Source: Apus apus
Taxonomy: Eukaryota; Chordata; Aves; Apodiformes; Apodidae
Direction: 5' to 3'
DNA: 64,000 nucleotides
NCBI RefSeq assembly: GCF_020740795.1
Contig: NC_067287.1
Coordinates: forward strand, 17,003,501-17,067,500
The notes below the pieces were generated by a model. It saw only the letters and a list, made by a program, of their open reading frames with translations, did not search any database and was not told where the DNA came from. Of this stretch, positions 1 through 11,000 are shown piece after piece. Position numbers and translations under genes: made by a program. Every line of letters starts with the position of its first letter. The stretch's first letter is position 1.

Positions 1-165
1 CAATCCTATTAACGCCGCCCCGCCACGCGCTCCCTGCTTAGCGCCGCCACTCGCCAATGCAATTTGCCCATGATATATGGGAAAAATAATTGAACTATAT
101 TTGAGAATATATTGAGAATTACGGTTTGCACTCAGTGGGATTTATAGGGGCCATATTTCACAAAA
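1..165. promoter_or_regulatory. AT-rich block, candidate conserved non-coding element (left edge)
   Basis: After about 60 bases of GC-rich sequence the window turns sharply AT-rich (about 61-165), with TAATTGA-type homeodomain cores and several ATAT(T) runs. It stands out against the GC-rich, CA/TG-decayed surroundings. No coding potential or known repeat is visible. It may continue to the left of the window. The regulatory call is inferred from composition only. Confidence 0.25.
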
Positions 166-1369
166 CCACAGCCCTGCACACCAAGGCACCCGGTGATCCC
201 AGGGAGACACCCGTGGTCACGGTGGGTGCAATGCCCAGAGGGAAGGCGACCCACCACCCTCATGGGGCTCAACTCTTGCCCATGGGAGCAGGTGCAGGGC
301 ACAATGGAGTCTGACACAACCCCTTGCCCTGGGAGCAGTGTGGGGGTGCCATGGGAGTGGGCAGTGGCTGCAGCAGTCACAGAGCACCCAGCTGCCTTGG
401 GAGCCAAGGCAGCAGCTGCAGCCAGGACTAGGCTGAGCTTAATCCAATCCTGTTGGGAGGGAGGAAATGCTCCTGGCATCAGGCTGCCTGCTCAGCTGCA
501 TGGCTCTGCTCACCATGCCAGGCAGCCAGTCAGCTGGGTTCTGGTGTCCTCTGGACTGCTGTGGGTGTCCCCTTGAGGGGCTGGTGGCTCCCCAGGCAGT
601 CCAGCCCCTGTGCAGAAGGAGGCAGGGAAGGGGCTGAGGGCTCTGTGTAGATCTTCAAGACCTGCAACCCTCTGCAGCTGCCTCTCTAGCCCCTTTGGCC
701 TTGGTGCTGCCCTGCCTGTGGGGTGGCATTCCCTGCCTGGATTTGGATGGCTGATACAGTGATGGTGGCTCGGTGCCCAGGGGACATGTGCCTTTGGTCC
801 TCAACCCCACCTCTGCCTCCCACACAGCACCCCTGCTCCTTCGCCACATGGCCTGGGCACCCCTGGCTCAGCTGCCCTGGCCCAGGTTGCCATGCTGGGC
901 ACATCCTCAACACCATGGATGCTGCTGGCACAGGTGCCACGGGAAATACTAATCTTTAATTTCCTGTCAAAGCTTCTTGCCGCAGACAGCAATGTCTGGC
1001 ATGGCAGCACAGCAGACACTTGCTGCCATCGGGGGGCCAGGAGGCAGGCACAGGGCACAGGGGGCTTGGCTGGGGCACACAGCCCTCCACCGTATCCCGC
1101 AGCTGCTCTGCCCCATCCTGAAGCAGGCAGGGGAGCAGCAGCAGGAGGAAGAGAAGAGATGCAGTATTGCTACCCAGATGGAGAAGCTCCCCCAGGGGCA
1201 GCAGCTGCCCTGGCTGGGCAGGAAGCAGATCCTGGGGGGAGCCCACCCTCTCCTTGGCTCAGACTGACCTGGCTGCCCTTGTAGCTGCCCCTGCAAAGAG
1301 ACCACACAGGGATGAGGCATCTTTGCAAGCAGCTCCCTAGGCCACAAGACTGAAGAGCCTTCATCCCTA

Positions 1370-1700
1370 CAGCTCATTGAAGGGATCCCAGAGCATCGCT
1401 GTCTGGAGGAAATTCCCGGCGTGCCCTGGGGAAGAGAAGCTATAAATAGCCACCCAGCGAAGGGCAGAGAGTGACTGTTTGGGAAGCCGCTTTGTGATCA
1501 GGACAAAGAAGAGGCGTCTTTGCACTTGCTCTTCATTAGCTGCCTTCCTCTGGCTAGCCGGGCCAGGATGCGCTTGCATCGAACGACAGCAGGATGTTGC
1601 TGCCGGTGTCAAGGACGCGAACAATAAGGGCTTTAAATAGTAGCGCTGCCTTTGAAACCGGCTCGCCTGCGCGGAGCCCGGGCAAATTGTGCCGTGCAAG
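1370..1700. promoter_or_regulatory. Candidate regulatory block with perfect MEF2-type site
   Basis: CpG-containing block with CTATAAATAG at 1440-1449, a perfect match to the MEF2 consensus CTA(A/T)4TA(A/G) that could also serve as a TATA box. A second AT core, CTTTAAATAG, lies near 1630 beside an intact GC-rich stretch. CpG retention is unusual for this intergenic region. A muscle enhancer is plausible because SPEG and DES lie nearby in the human locus, but that is inference. Confidence 0.3.
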
Positions 1701-2259
1701 AAGCCGGGAACAAAGAAAAGGGGGTGCCCTCACCCCCAGGAAGGGTTCCCCCCAAGCCATGGCTTTTGCCTGTTGTTCAAAGCACCCCCTGCACTGTCCC
1801 CTGCCTCCCTGGGCACACAGTTAATTAGCAACACCTCCCTGCACCGCCAGAGAGGTGCCTCTTCACTGCATCTGATTTCCTCTCCCTCTGGCTCCACGGC
1901 TTTGATCTCCTCCTGCCCTCCTCCAGGAGATGAAAGAGCTCTATGGGCGCTGCCAGCGGTTCCCCTCCCATGCTGGGCATGGAGGCACCTCTTCACCTCC
2001 GCCAGGACGAGCCAAACAACCAAGCAGTTCCCAGCAGCGCTGGCAGGGATTTGGTGGCAGGTGAGATAGAGAAAGAAGGTGCTCTGCTCTCTTCGGGAGC
2101 CCAGCCCCATGCGGTGCTGGTGCAGGATGGCCCCAGCCCTGTCTCGGACATGGGGTTGGGCAGCCAGGAGCTGCACATCACTTGGATGGAGAGAGATCGG
2201 AGCTGGCGAGCCACGTGCCGGCACGTGCATGTGCACGGGGGAGGGGCGGGGGGGGCGGC

Positions 2260-2435
2260 TGCGCGTATTAGCGGGCCCTTAAATCAACACAGCACTTCAG
2301 ACAGGAAGGAAATAGGCTTTGCCGACGGCAGGAGCGGCACTTGCTTTGTGCACATTACAGAACATCAGGAAAATGTCAAATTTACATAAAAATGATACAA
2401 ACTCATTGGAAGAAACATGCATCCAATTATCGGCC
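2260..2435. promoter_or_regulatory. AT-rich candidate conserved non-coding element
   Basis: Abrupt change from a G-rich run (2238-2260) to a CpG-retaining, AT-rich block with TTAAATCAA, ATTTACATAAAAATGATAC and ATGCATCCAATTA. No reading frame or repeat is recognisable. The composition fits a developmental enhancer, but no alignment could be made. Confidence 0.28.
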
Positions 2436-3639
2436 CCAGCGCTGGCACGGCTCCGCAGCCAGAGGCTGGCCGGCCGGCTGGCTGTGAGGGACCCAGCCCC
2501 GGGGCACGCATTTCATCTCTGGGTGTTTAGCATCAAAGCAACAAAACCGCCTCAGCTCTGGCTGCCACCCCGCTGGCCTCCCACCCCACCACTGTCACAC
2601 ACAGCCTGGGCACGCCAGGTGCAGGGTGAGGGGGTGGCAGTGCCCAGCCCCAGCTGGGTGGGCATTTGGTCCTGCTCCTGCCTAGGCATGATGGGGAAGG
2701 GGCTGTGTGGCTGCAGCACCCGCATACGGTGAGGGCACTGGAGAGCCTGGAAAAGCAGGGATAGAGAGCTTGCTCATGCAAAACCCCTCTCGGATTTTTT
2801 GCCAATGCTGAGTTGGGACCCTGTTCCTGGCTTTACACCAGGCTGTCCTGGTGGCCCCTTCCTGCTCCCACCTTTCCCAGAGAATGGCCACCAGCATCCC
2901 GAGGGCTGAGAAAAGGCACATCTGACACATCCTTCCTGCTGTGGCCCCACAGCTAGACAGTGTGGGCTGGGCACGACAGCCTGCATTTGCCCTGGGGCTG
3001 GGGAGGTCCAGAAGGACAGAGGCTGTATGAGGGGACACAAGCAGCGGTGTCCCCAGAGGGTGCCCTCCAGCTATGCCCTGCCCGTGCTGGCATCCCACAC
3101 AGCTGCCCAGGATTGATGGCCCATCCTGCGGCCCATTCCCGGCACGCTGAACGCTGCGTTTCTATCCCTGCCACCCGCCGGGATTGATGTCTCACTGGGC
3201 GCAGGCAGCGGCCGTAACTCACGACTCGGGAGCCAGGCTCCCGGCTCGTTACTCACCGGGCACCGTCACCCCCTGAGTTATGGCTCTGCCTTGCGCCAGG
3301 ACACCTCAGCAGCGGGGGGTACAGGGCTGAGGCGGGGCTGGGACAGACCTCTCTCTCGCAGCAGCCCACGGGCTGCTAACCCTGGCAAACCTGCCTGCAC
3401 CGGCTGCCTCTGTCCCCGGCAGCAGGGTGGGAGGTGGGCACCCGCGGCCGCCTAGGAGGGCTGCTGGGGTCCCGGCTGGGGCGGGGGGTGGCACCACAGC
3501 GGGGATTCCCCCCGCCGCACCCACCGGCTGGTGCCGAGGCTACAGCTCACGGAGGAGGCTGACGAGCTGTTAATTACAGGTGCTGCTTGGCTGGTGCAGC
3601 GCGTCTCTGCTGCTCGGCTGGCAGAGCCGTGCGGCGGGT

Positions 3640-3755
3640 GACACACTCCATGATAAATTGATATCCCGTTTAGCATCAATTTTCCTTTCTCTGGCGGCAG
3701 ACAGCTGTGCTAATGGGATGGGACAAGTGAAAATGAAATAACAGGCCCTGAGCAC
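3640..3755. promoter_or_regulatory. AT-rich candidate conserved non-coding element
   Basis: A short block with TTGATATCCCG, AGCATCAATTTTCC and GAAAATGAAATAAC inside GC-rich DNA, next to a CAGCTG E-box near 3701. Called on composition and motif density alone. Confidence 0.22.
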
Positions 3756-3899
3756 ACCGGCACGTGCCGCACCACCGGCCCTCCTGCACGGCTGTCGCTC
3801 CCCGAGAGACAGGCAGGACCCCACGCACCCTGGGGTGTGGGAGCCGTGGGGCTCAGTGCCGCCTGCAAGCGGCTTGCCAGGTTGCTGTTGCACGCTCAG

Positions 3900-5620
3900 G
3901 GCAGGTTTGTGACACATGGTGTGCCACACAATATGTCAGCGCCCGGTGCCGCTGCTGCCGAGCCCGGTGTTTACAGAGCACCCGGCGCCCGGGGCGGAGC
4001 TGCGCTTTGCATCGGGCTTTGAGGCAGGTGCTGGAGCAAGAGGGCTGGTTGCGGCGTGCCCGGCTCTTGGTGGTCACCATGGGGTGCCTGGTGTCTACAT
4101 CCGTTTGGTGTTTGCGACGCATGTAGAGCGTGGTGCCTTCTTATTCATAACGCAGCACAAAAGAAGGACCCAGAGGAGCATTTGGTTGGCATTCAGTGCC
4201 CATGCTATTTTGGGTATTTGCAACACAGACAATACCGAAGCTGGTGTATGCAGTATCCCCAGTGCCCACGCCGGGTTTGGTGCATGCCATAATTTGTGGC
4301 ACACTGTACCCACACTCTACGGCTCTTTTCGACACGCTCAGCACCAGCCACAGGCTTGTTATCAGGAATATGTTTGTCAAATTGGTGCCTGCGGTGTGTT
4401 TGGGGTCGTGGTGTGTGCAGCACTTCATGCCCACAGTTTGCTTGATAATTGTAGAGTGCTCAGCACTTAATACCTGTGGCATCATTATTATTTGCACAGT
4501 GCTTGCACTCAGTCTCAGCTGTGCTTGGCACATGTGGTGTACTTGGGGTGTGGAACTCACCGCCTCTGATGTTTGCAGTGCATTCAGTTCTTGGTGTCAG
4601 CTGTAGTTTTATGTTTGCCAAGAGCTCAGCAATCTCCACAGGCAGCATTTGATGTTCCAGGTGTGCCCAATGCCTGTTAATTTTGGCATTTGCAGTGTAG
4701 TCAGCGCTCGCACCAGCTTGCTCTCAGCGGTGTGCTCAGTGTTTTGGTCCCCGTGGTGTGATCAGAGTTCACAGCAGACTTCTAGAGCTGCAGCCAGTGC
4801 TCGGTGCTCAGTGCCAGTGATGCATGCAGTGTTTGCAGTGGGCTCAGTCTGTGGTGCCAGCAGCATCCTCCCGCTCCCTGCTTGCTCCCTGCACGCTCCC
4901 CGCCTGCTCCCTGCACGCTCCCCAGTGCCTGGTGCGCCGCTCCCTTGCTGCGTGCTTTGCGATCGCAGCTCACGGTGTGGCCAGAGCAACTTCCTGATGC
5001 TTTTGCGGTTTACAGAGCTTACGGTACAGCCTTAGCGGTGCTTCTGCTGTGTAGCCTGTGCTTGGTACCAGCTGCCAGCCTGCTTCGGAGTGGCAGTATG
5101 CTCTGTGCTCACGGCTAGTGCCGGCTCTCCCATTAACAGTGCCATCAGCCCGTGCTTCCCCTGCCGAGGCTGGCTTTGCAGCACACTCGGCACTCACAGA
5201 CCCCTGTGCAGCCCATGTTCACGGCACAGTTTTCAGTGCCCGTGGCACGTGCACCACTGGTGCCCTCAGTGCTCAGCATTAGCTGCCTGTTTCCAGGGAG
5301 CTGAAGACATTGCATTTGCAACTGCCCAGCTCACATTTGGGGTCAACACTTTGAGGATGCTCTGTGGGCGGATGCTTTCCTTACTCGCTCAGGATGAAGC
5401 ACAGAGAAGTGTTTGGCATTTGCAGTGTGCTCAGCACTTGGGGCCAGCAGTGTGCCCGGGGTTTGCAGCACATGGGGCACTGGGGCTGCCTGGCTCTGCA
5501 ATGCCTGGCATGGCACATGTGGCATGTTTGCTGATAGCCATGTACTCTGCAGCAGGCGGTGCCCACCGTGCAGTCAGTGCTCATGGCCCGTGCTGGGCTG
5601 GTTGATGTGATGAGCTCAGT
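3900..5620. repeat. Decayed tandem array, unit roughly 35-60 bp
   Basis: For about 1.7 kb the same words recur in the same order: (T)TTGGCATTTGCAGTG, then (G)TGCTCAG, then (C)ACTTGGTGCCAGC. Clear copies are near 4450-4510, 4570-4600, 4685-4760, 4795-4860 and 5410-5470. Copies are strongly diverged and differ in length, so this is an old minisatellite-like array and not a young satellite. It leaves unusually long stop-free frames on both strands, which I do not regard as genes. Confidence 0.6.
4868..4922. repeat. Short tandem repeat, GCTCCCTGC/GCTCCCCGC units
   Basis: Within the decayed array, about 10-bp units (GCTCCCTGCT, GCTCCCTGCA, CGCTCCCCGC) repeat five times. A local young expansion inside an older repeat. 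Confidence 0.7.
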
Positions 5621-8600
5621 AGCCAGCTATGCACTGTACCCAATGTTCTCTCAGACCTGGGACCTGCCACCAAGCTGGACCCCAGACCCAGGATCCGGGC
5701 TGTGAAGCTCACATTGGGCCTTCTCTTAAATTACTGCTACCTTCTGCAGAGTGGGTCCAGCCACTGAGGGGCAGGGACACTCCTGGGCTGGGCTACCAGT
5801 CCCTTTACCTGGAAGCCCCAGGGTACAGGTAGGGTGCCCCCACAGCACAAGCCACTGGGGGGGCTGTGGCATTAAGGTTTAGGGTTTAATCACACAGATG
5901 TCAGGAAAAGGGGAGCCACAGTTCCCGTGGTAACTCTAACTCTGCCCCTGGCCCGCGGCATGGCAGCTGTGCATGCACCAGGCCGTCCTGGGCACCATGG
6001 AACTGAGATACAGCTGCTAAGGGACCCATAACTTCCAATCTCCTGACTTGGGTGCATTTAAAACCTCAGTCCTATTGCTGTGCTGAGGCAGCTCTGCTGG
6101 CAGTTAATGGCTTTGTTGTTTTTAGGAAAGGCAGGCAGGAGGCAGGAGCCACCTGGGAAAAGCGCTGAGGATGGGGCACAAGGAGCAGTCCAGGACTGGG
6201 AGGAGCACAAGGGCACTGCCCAGGCACTGGGTACTGGTGCCTGCAGGGGACAGGGTAGGACAGGGCCTGTGGGCACAGCCAAATGTAAGTGACAGCTGAG
6301 TGATACCTCTTGGAGCATGAAGAGTGGATCTGCATGCTCTGCTGGCTGGGCGCTCTCCTGTCCAGCTCCTCGGATCCCTTGGGGCCAGGGCTGAGATGGA
6401 GGACATGCAGCAGGTGGGCACCAGCCCAGCTGTCCAGTGTGGGTGCTGCTGTAGTACCAGCATTACCTGTGCCCAGCACTGGGGCTTCTTGCAGGCTGCA
6501 CCTTTCCAGATGGTGTCTAGGAGAGGTTGATGATGCGCTCCCCACCACTGCTGTGTCAAGCTCCAGCCCTGCAGCACCCATCACCCTTCTGCTCCCATGC
6601 TGGCACAGGAGAAACCTGCTCCCTTAGTGCAGGACCAGGGATGTTCAGGGTGGGATGGTGCTCTCATCCTCCCCATGCAACACAGCAAGGCTGCACCCAT
6701 CTGCTTCATGTTCCTCCAGTGTGGCACAGCTCAGGGCATGTCCCCTCTGATGTGATATGTCCTCTCAGCTGTGCCAGCTGTGCCCATACAGCTGTGTATG
6801 GGCAACACCACTACCCACACATGCAGCTGTGCATGCCTGCACACCAGCCCTGATGGGTGTGTGTGAAGGTTGGCACTGTCAGGGCAGGAGAGGGACACCT
6901 GGCTGGTGCACAGGGGCTGCACCTGGCTGGTGCACGGTGGCCAGGGCTCACCTCAGCAGGGAGCCCAGGGCTATGGGGGCCTCCCTCTGCTGTAAGCAGG
7001 GTGTTCCCCTAGGCTCAGCCCAGCTCATCTATCTGAGCATCCCCTGCCTATGTGTCAGAAACTGCCTTATGGACCCATGCCCCTCATAACTTCTTTTCCC
7101 CTGAAGGTCTCCTGGCCTGGCTTCTCATCAAAGGGGATTGTGGCCAAGGTGGGCTGCATGCCCTTCAGTCACTTTTCCTTGGTTGTAGAGAGTGAACCAG
7201 GGGATTCCCTTCTCATGGCAAAAATGGGGTAGACTTAACTGTCCTGCCGAACTGGCTGGAGCATCTCCCAGTCCCAATGCTGCTCTCCCTGCCTAACTGC
7301 TGCAGCTCCTGTAATGTATTCATCCCAGGGTGCCCTGGTACAGCTGCAATATCATTATTGGAGTTTATTACACCATTAGCTTTAAAGTTTTATAAACCAC
7401 TAGGCAGGTGACAAGTGATGGGGGTGGGGGGGCTCATGCTGTGAGTTGTGCAGGGATAGCACTGGGGACTGTCCCAGCAGGGTGCTGAGCCCAGTTTCTC
7501 CACCGTGCTGGTGCTTTCACTAGTGGTGGCACCTTGGACCAGGCACGTGCCCGGTCACCAAACTGCTCAGCACAGCACAGCCACACACCAGCCTGCCCAG
7601 GTGCCCTCCTCAAGATGGCAGAGAGCAGGGAGGATCAACCAGCTGCAGCAATAAAAGGCTATAAAATCAAAAAAGTGCCTTTGGAAGCTGCAGCCACGGC
7701 TCTCAGGACGCCTTCCCCTTCTCAACAGCAACAAGGGCAAGAGGGACTGTGCTCACCCAGCACACTGCGCTCAGAGCTGGGGCTCCTGCCGCCACGCAAC
7801 CACTCTCTGGTCACGTCTGCGGTGGCCTTTCCATCCACAGGGGACGCTCTGAGGGCGGTGAGGCCTTTCCCTTCATTCGCTCTTCACTCCCCTTGCTCAG
7901 GACTAGAGGGCAACATTAGCCGAGCCTGACCTCCTGCTGGTCATAGGCCACTGAGCACCATGGGACCCTGAGCCTGGAGATGGGTGCTAGGCTGAGGTTC
8001 CTCCTGGGGATGTTGAACATCCTCTGTGCTGAAACATGTGCCCATCCTGCTGGGAAAAGGGTTCTGCTTTGCTCTTCTCCATGAATTTGGAAGGCTTTTA
8101 GGTGTGTTTTCTCTCAGTGAGAACGTTTGTGAGGTACAATCAAGTGGGTGGCTCAGTTCGGGGGTGCTGACCAGGTCAAAGTAGAATAAGGATAGCAGAT
8201 GATGGTCCCTCCTGCTCCCATTGCTTTCAGCTCGGCAAAGCTGCGGTGGTGCAGGACCGTGGCACTTCGGGTGTCTCAGATGGAGACCATGAGAGGGGCC
8301 TGCTGTGCACAGGTGGGCAGCCCAGAGCAGCTGCTGCCTGCTCCCCTTCCCAGGTCATGAGGGCAGGGGCTGGCTGGGATGGCGGCACGGTTAAGTACCT
8401 CTGCACAGAGCAGTCAGGAGGAAAAGTAGCAAGGTCTCAGCTGCTCCTTGGGATTAGATCCCACGGGATCAGCCTGCACCCCACATAGACCCTTTTCTCC
8501 CATGAACCAGGTTGGGATTTGAACCATTATCCCATTGAGAGTCTATGGAATCTAACATGGCTCTGTTGCAGGCAGACATTGTTCTCCTAGCTATGGTGGA

Positions 8601-8754
8601 TACTCCTACACTCAAATCCTACTGAAGCCCACTCCTTAAACTCCTGGAGACAGGACCCCAAAAGCCACATAAGCTCAGTGTTGATTTTCTGGCAACAAGA
8701 AGAGGTGTCCAGGGCACCTTGTGCGAGCGTGTGCACACAGCTTACAAAAGAGAT
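5621..8754. other. Intergenic sequence without recognisable gene
   Basis: CpG-poor GC-rich sequence. I see no exon, RNA gene or classifiable repeat. One AT-rich island (7340-7415) is listed separately. Confidence 0.55.
7340..7415. promoter_or_regulatory. AT-rich island, candidate enhancer core
   Basis: Contains ATCATTATTGG, TTTATTACACCATTAGC and TTTTATAAACC, i.e. homeodomain/HOX-type TTTAT and TTAT cores, in an otherwise GC-rich stretch. Composition only. Confidence 0.22.
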
Positions 8755-8940
8755 TTTGTAATTGAGGTTTTGCGCTTAATGAAGGAATAAATTGAATGGG
8801 AGTACTGTCCCTAATTGGGGTGTTGCTTTAATTAAGATACTGTACTTAATTGGGGTAAAGCATTTAATAAAGTGTTGTGTTTAATGGGGGTAGTTTACAT
8901 AAATGGGGTCAGTGCATTAATGGGGTGCTGCACCAGCAAT
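8755..8940. repeat. AT-rich decayed tandem repeat, unit about 30-35 bp
   Basis: Five or six diverged units carry the core (C/T)TTAATTGGGGT or TTAATGGGGT followed by a GTGTTGTGCTT-like spacer: near 8775, 8810, 8845, 8880, 8905 and 8920. This sharply bounded AT-rich island in GC-rich DNA is explained by tandem duplication of one TTAATTGGGG element. Confidence 0.65.
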
Positions 8941-10299
8941 GCATCTGCCAGCCTTGGTAAATGTGTCATCTACTGCACGTGAGGGACCTCAGTCCAGACC
9001 AGTCCAGCCACTTCCTGCCCTGGCCCCAGGGCCACCAGTGAGGCTGGTCTGTGCATCAGAGTTGCTGTCCTCCCCATTCCAGCACCGCCTGGCTGGTGCT
9101 TGTATCCGTGGCTCCACTCCATGCCCTAAGGCATACAACTCCCTCCCGGTGTTCCCAGCCCCACTGCTCCCCACAGGCACAGGAGAACAGAATGGAGGTT
9201 TCGGTGAGTGGGGTACAAGCCACCCCACAGCTGGCCCTGTGGCAAGCTGTGATGCCTGCCATGTTCATCACATCTTTACCAGCCCTGCTCTCCCGTAATT
9301 AGAGTGGACATCTTGTCATCCCACATCTCCCCACAGCTCAGGTGTTTGCTGCCCTTGCTGCAGATCCTGACCTGCCAAGCAGGCACCAGCAGTGTTCCGG
9401 GGAGACCAGGAGCAGAGGCTGTGCTTGTTAAGCCGACGTGTTTCCAAGGGTCTCAGAGGATCTGACCGGTGTGAGGCAGAGCTGAGCACTGCAGCCAACT
9501 GGGCTCCGCAGTCACGTTTCCTTCAATTAGATCAAAATTAATGATTGCCCCAGATCCACTTCCCTTCTGGTGCGGGGCTGCGGCCAGCGCCAGCTCTGGA
9601 GCATGTGGACCTGGTGAGGAAGATGTGGCAGCCGCCTCACAGGGTTAGGCTGGGGGCAAAAGTACCCAGAAAAAAGGATCCACATCCCAGCTGGCTTGGA
9701 CTAGTGGGGGATCAGCTGAGGGCTGCCTGCTGGGGGTGTCTCCTTGGGCAGGTGCCTGCTGCCTGCCCAGGTCTGTAACTGTCCTGTCACCTGTGTTCCC
9801 CAGCCTCCTGGGCCGTCTTGGCCGTGGCACCCTGTGGTGCCCTGGGCTGATCACCTGTGTCTGTGCTGAGGAGCCACAGCCCAGTCAGGTGGCTAGGAGG
9901 GTGGGCTCACCACAGTGGCACCACGCAGAGGGAGGTCAGGTGCTGATACAGCAAAGAGTCATTCCATAAGTTTGGTGGCAAGATAGGGAAATCACAACCA
10001 AACCCTCATTGGGTTCATCTGAAGAGTAGGAGTTGAGAGTATTTGTGTCTTGGAGGGGAAGAATCACCACAAGGGTGCTGGAGGTCATCACAGCAGGATC
10101 AATCCCACCAAGCACCCCTCCAGGCTGTGGGACAGCTTCTCCCACACGGAGGCTCCAGCTAACCCCTGCTTTCTTCTACAGTGTGTCAGGGTCCTGATGC
10201 TCTAGTAAGCTCCCTCCTTCCATGCTCACAGCAGTTATCTTGTCTATGGATGCAGCCTCTTACTGTCCTCCAGTCTCGCCCAAACCTCCAGGGCACCCA
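8941..10299. other. Intergenic sequence without recognisable gene
   Basis: No supported exon. A TTCAATTAGATCAAAATTAATG block near 9521-9543 is AT-rich and resembles the other candidate regulatory islands, but is too short to call separately. Confidence 0.5.
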
Positions 10300-11000
10300 G
10301 ACGATCTCCAGCTCTGCTCTTTGTTATTGCCATCCTGTCTACTCTTTCCAATTAGTTTGGATTTTTCTTGACATGTGGTCCCAGACCAGGCGCAGGACTC
10401 CCACTAAGGCCCCGCCGCCAGTAAGTGCTTCACATGCCTTGTGAATGATGCTCCTTTTCATACAGCCCTGAGCAACATCCTCCTTTCCACTGAGCTCAAT
10501 GCACTTGCAGGGCAGCCAGACATCCCCTATTGAACTGGCAGATCCCATGTCCCAAATGAATGAGACTTCTCCTGTTTTTTCCTAGCTCTCGGCTGCTTTT
10601 CCAAGCAGATGCTTGGCTGCTGGGCATCTGGAAATACAGCTTCTGCACATACACAAATAATTGCACCTTCACAGTGCATCCTGCCTGGGGGTGTCCAACC
10701 CTCTGCCAACCTTGTTTATCTGCCTGGAACTGCTCAGAGTTCCGGTGTTAAACTTGGACAAGCCAGTGGTGCTGCCAAGCTTGGGCTCTGCCCGTCTCTC
10801 CTGCTTGCTTGGCAGCTCTGCCCTCCAGCAGCTCGCCCTCCACTCACTGGGCAGATTTCCTTCCCACCCCAGCCCAGCTCTTGGCACTTGTCCTTTTGAA
10901 TTGTATCTTATTGTTTTCAGGCCATTTCTCCGATTTGTCAACATCATTTCAAATTCCAGTCCTGTCTTCCCTGGCGTTTGCAGTCTCCTCTGTTATATGA
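10300..11000 (-). repeat. Ancient CR1 LINE remnant (CR1-L-like), reverse orientation
   Basis: Read on the minus strand, 10880-10990 matches the segment of old amniote CR1 reverse transcriptase that follows the FADD box (LEDR-x-I-Q-N-D-L-D-K-x-E-N-W-type sequence), with many changes and lost frame. The plus-strand words near 10375-10470 (GGTCCCAGACCAGG..., AATGATGCTCC) fit the part of the same element nearer its 3' end, which places one degraded copy across the interval. The family was recognised from memory; boundaries are approximate. Confidence 0.5.

Larger units (their letters stand above)
166..3900. other. Intergenic sequence upstream of ASIC4
   Basis: GC-rich, CpG-poor sequence with no exon I can support. 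The open frames here lack domain similarity, conserved-looking codon structure and splice context. It contains three compositionally distinct blocks listed separately (1370-1700, 2260-2435, 3640-3755). In the human locus the gene on this side is GMPPA; no GMPPA exon is recognisable here. Confidence 0.6.

Noticed and set aside
3900-5620. Several long frames on both strands read as a Cys/His-rich protein family
   Set aside because: They arise from the underlying decayed tandem repeat and appear in multiple frames of both strands.
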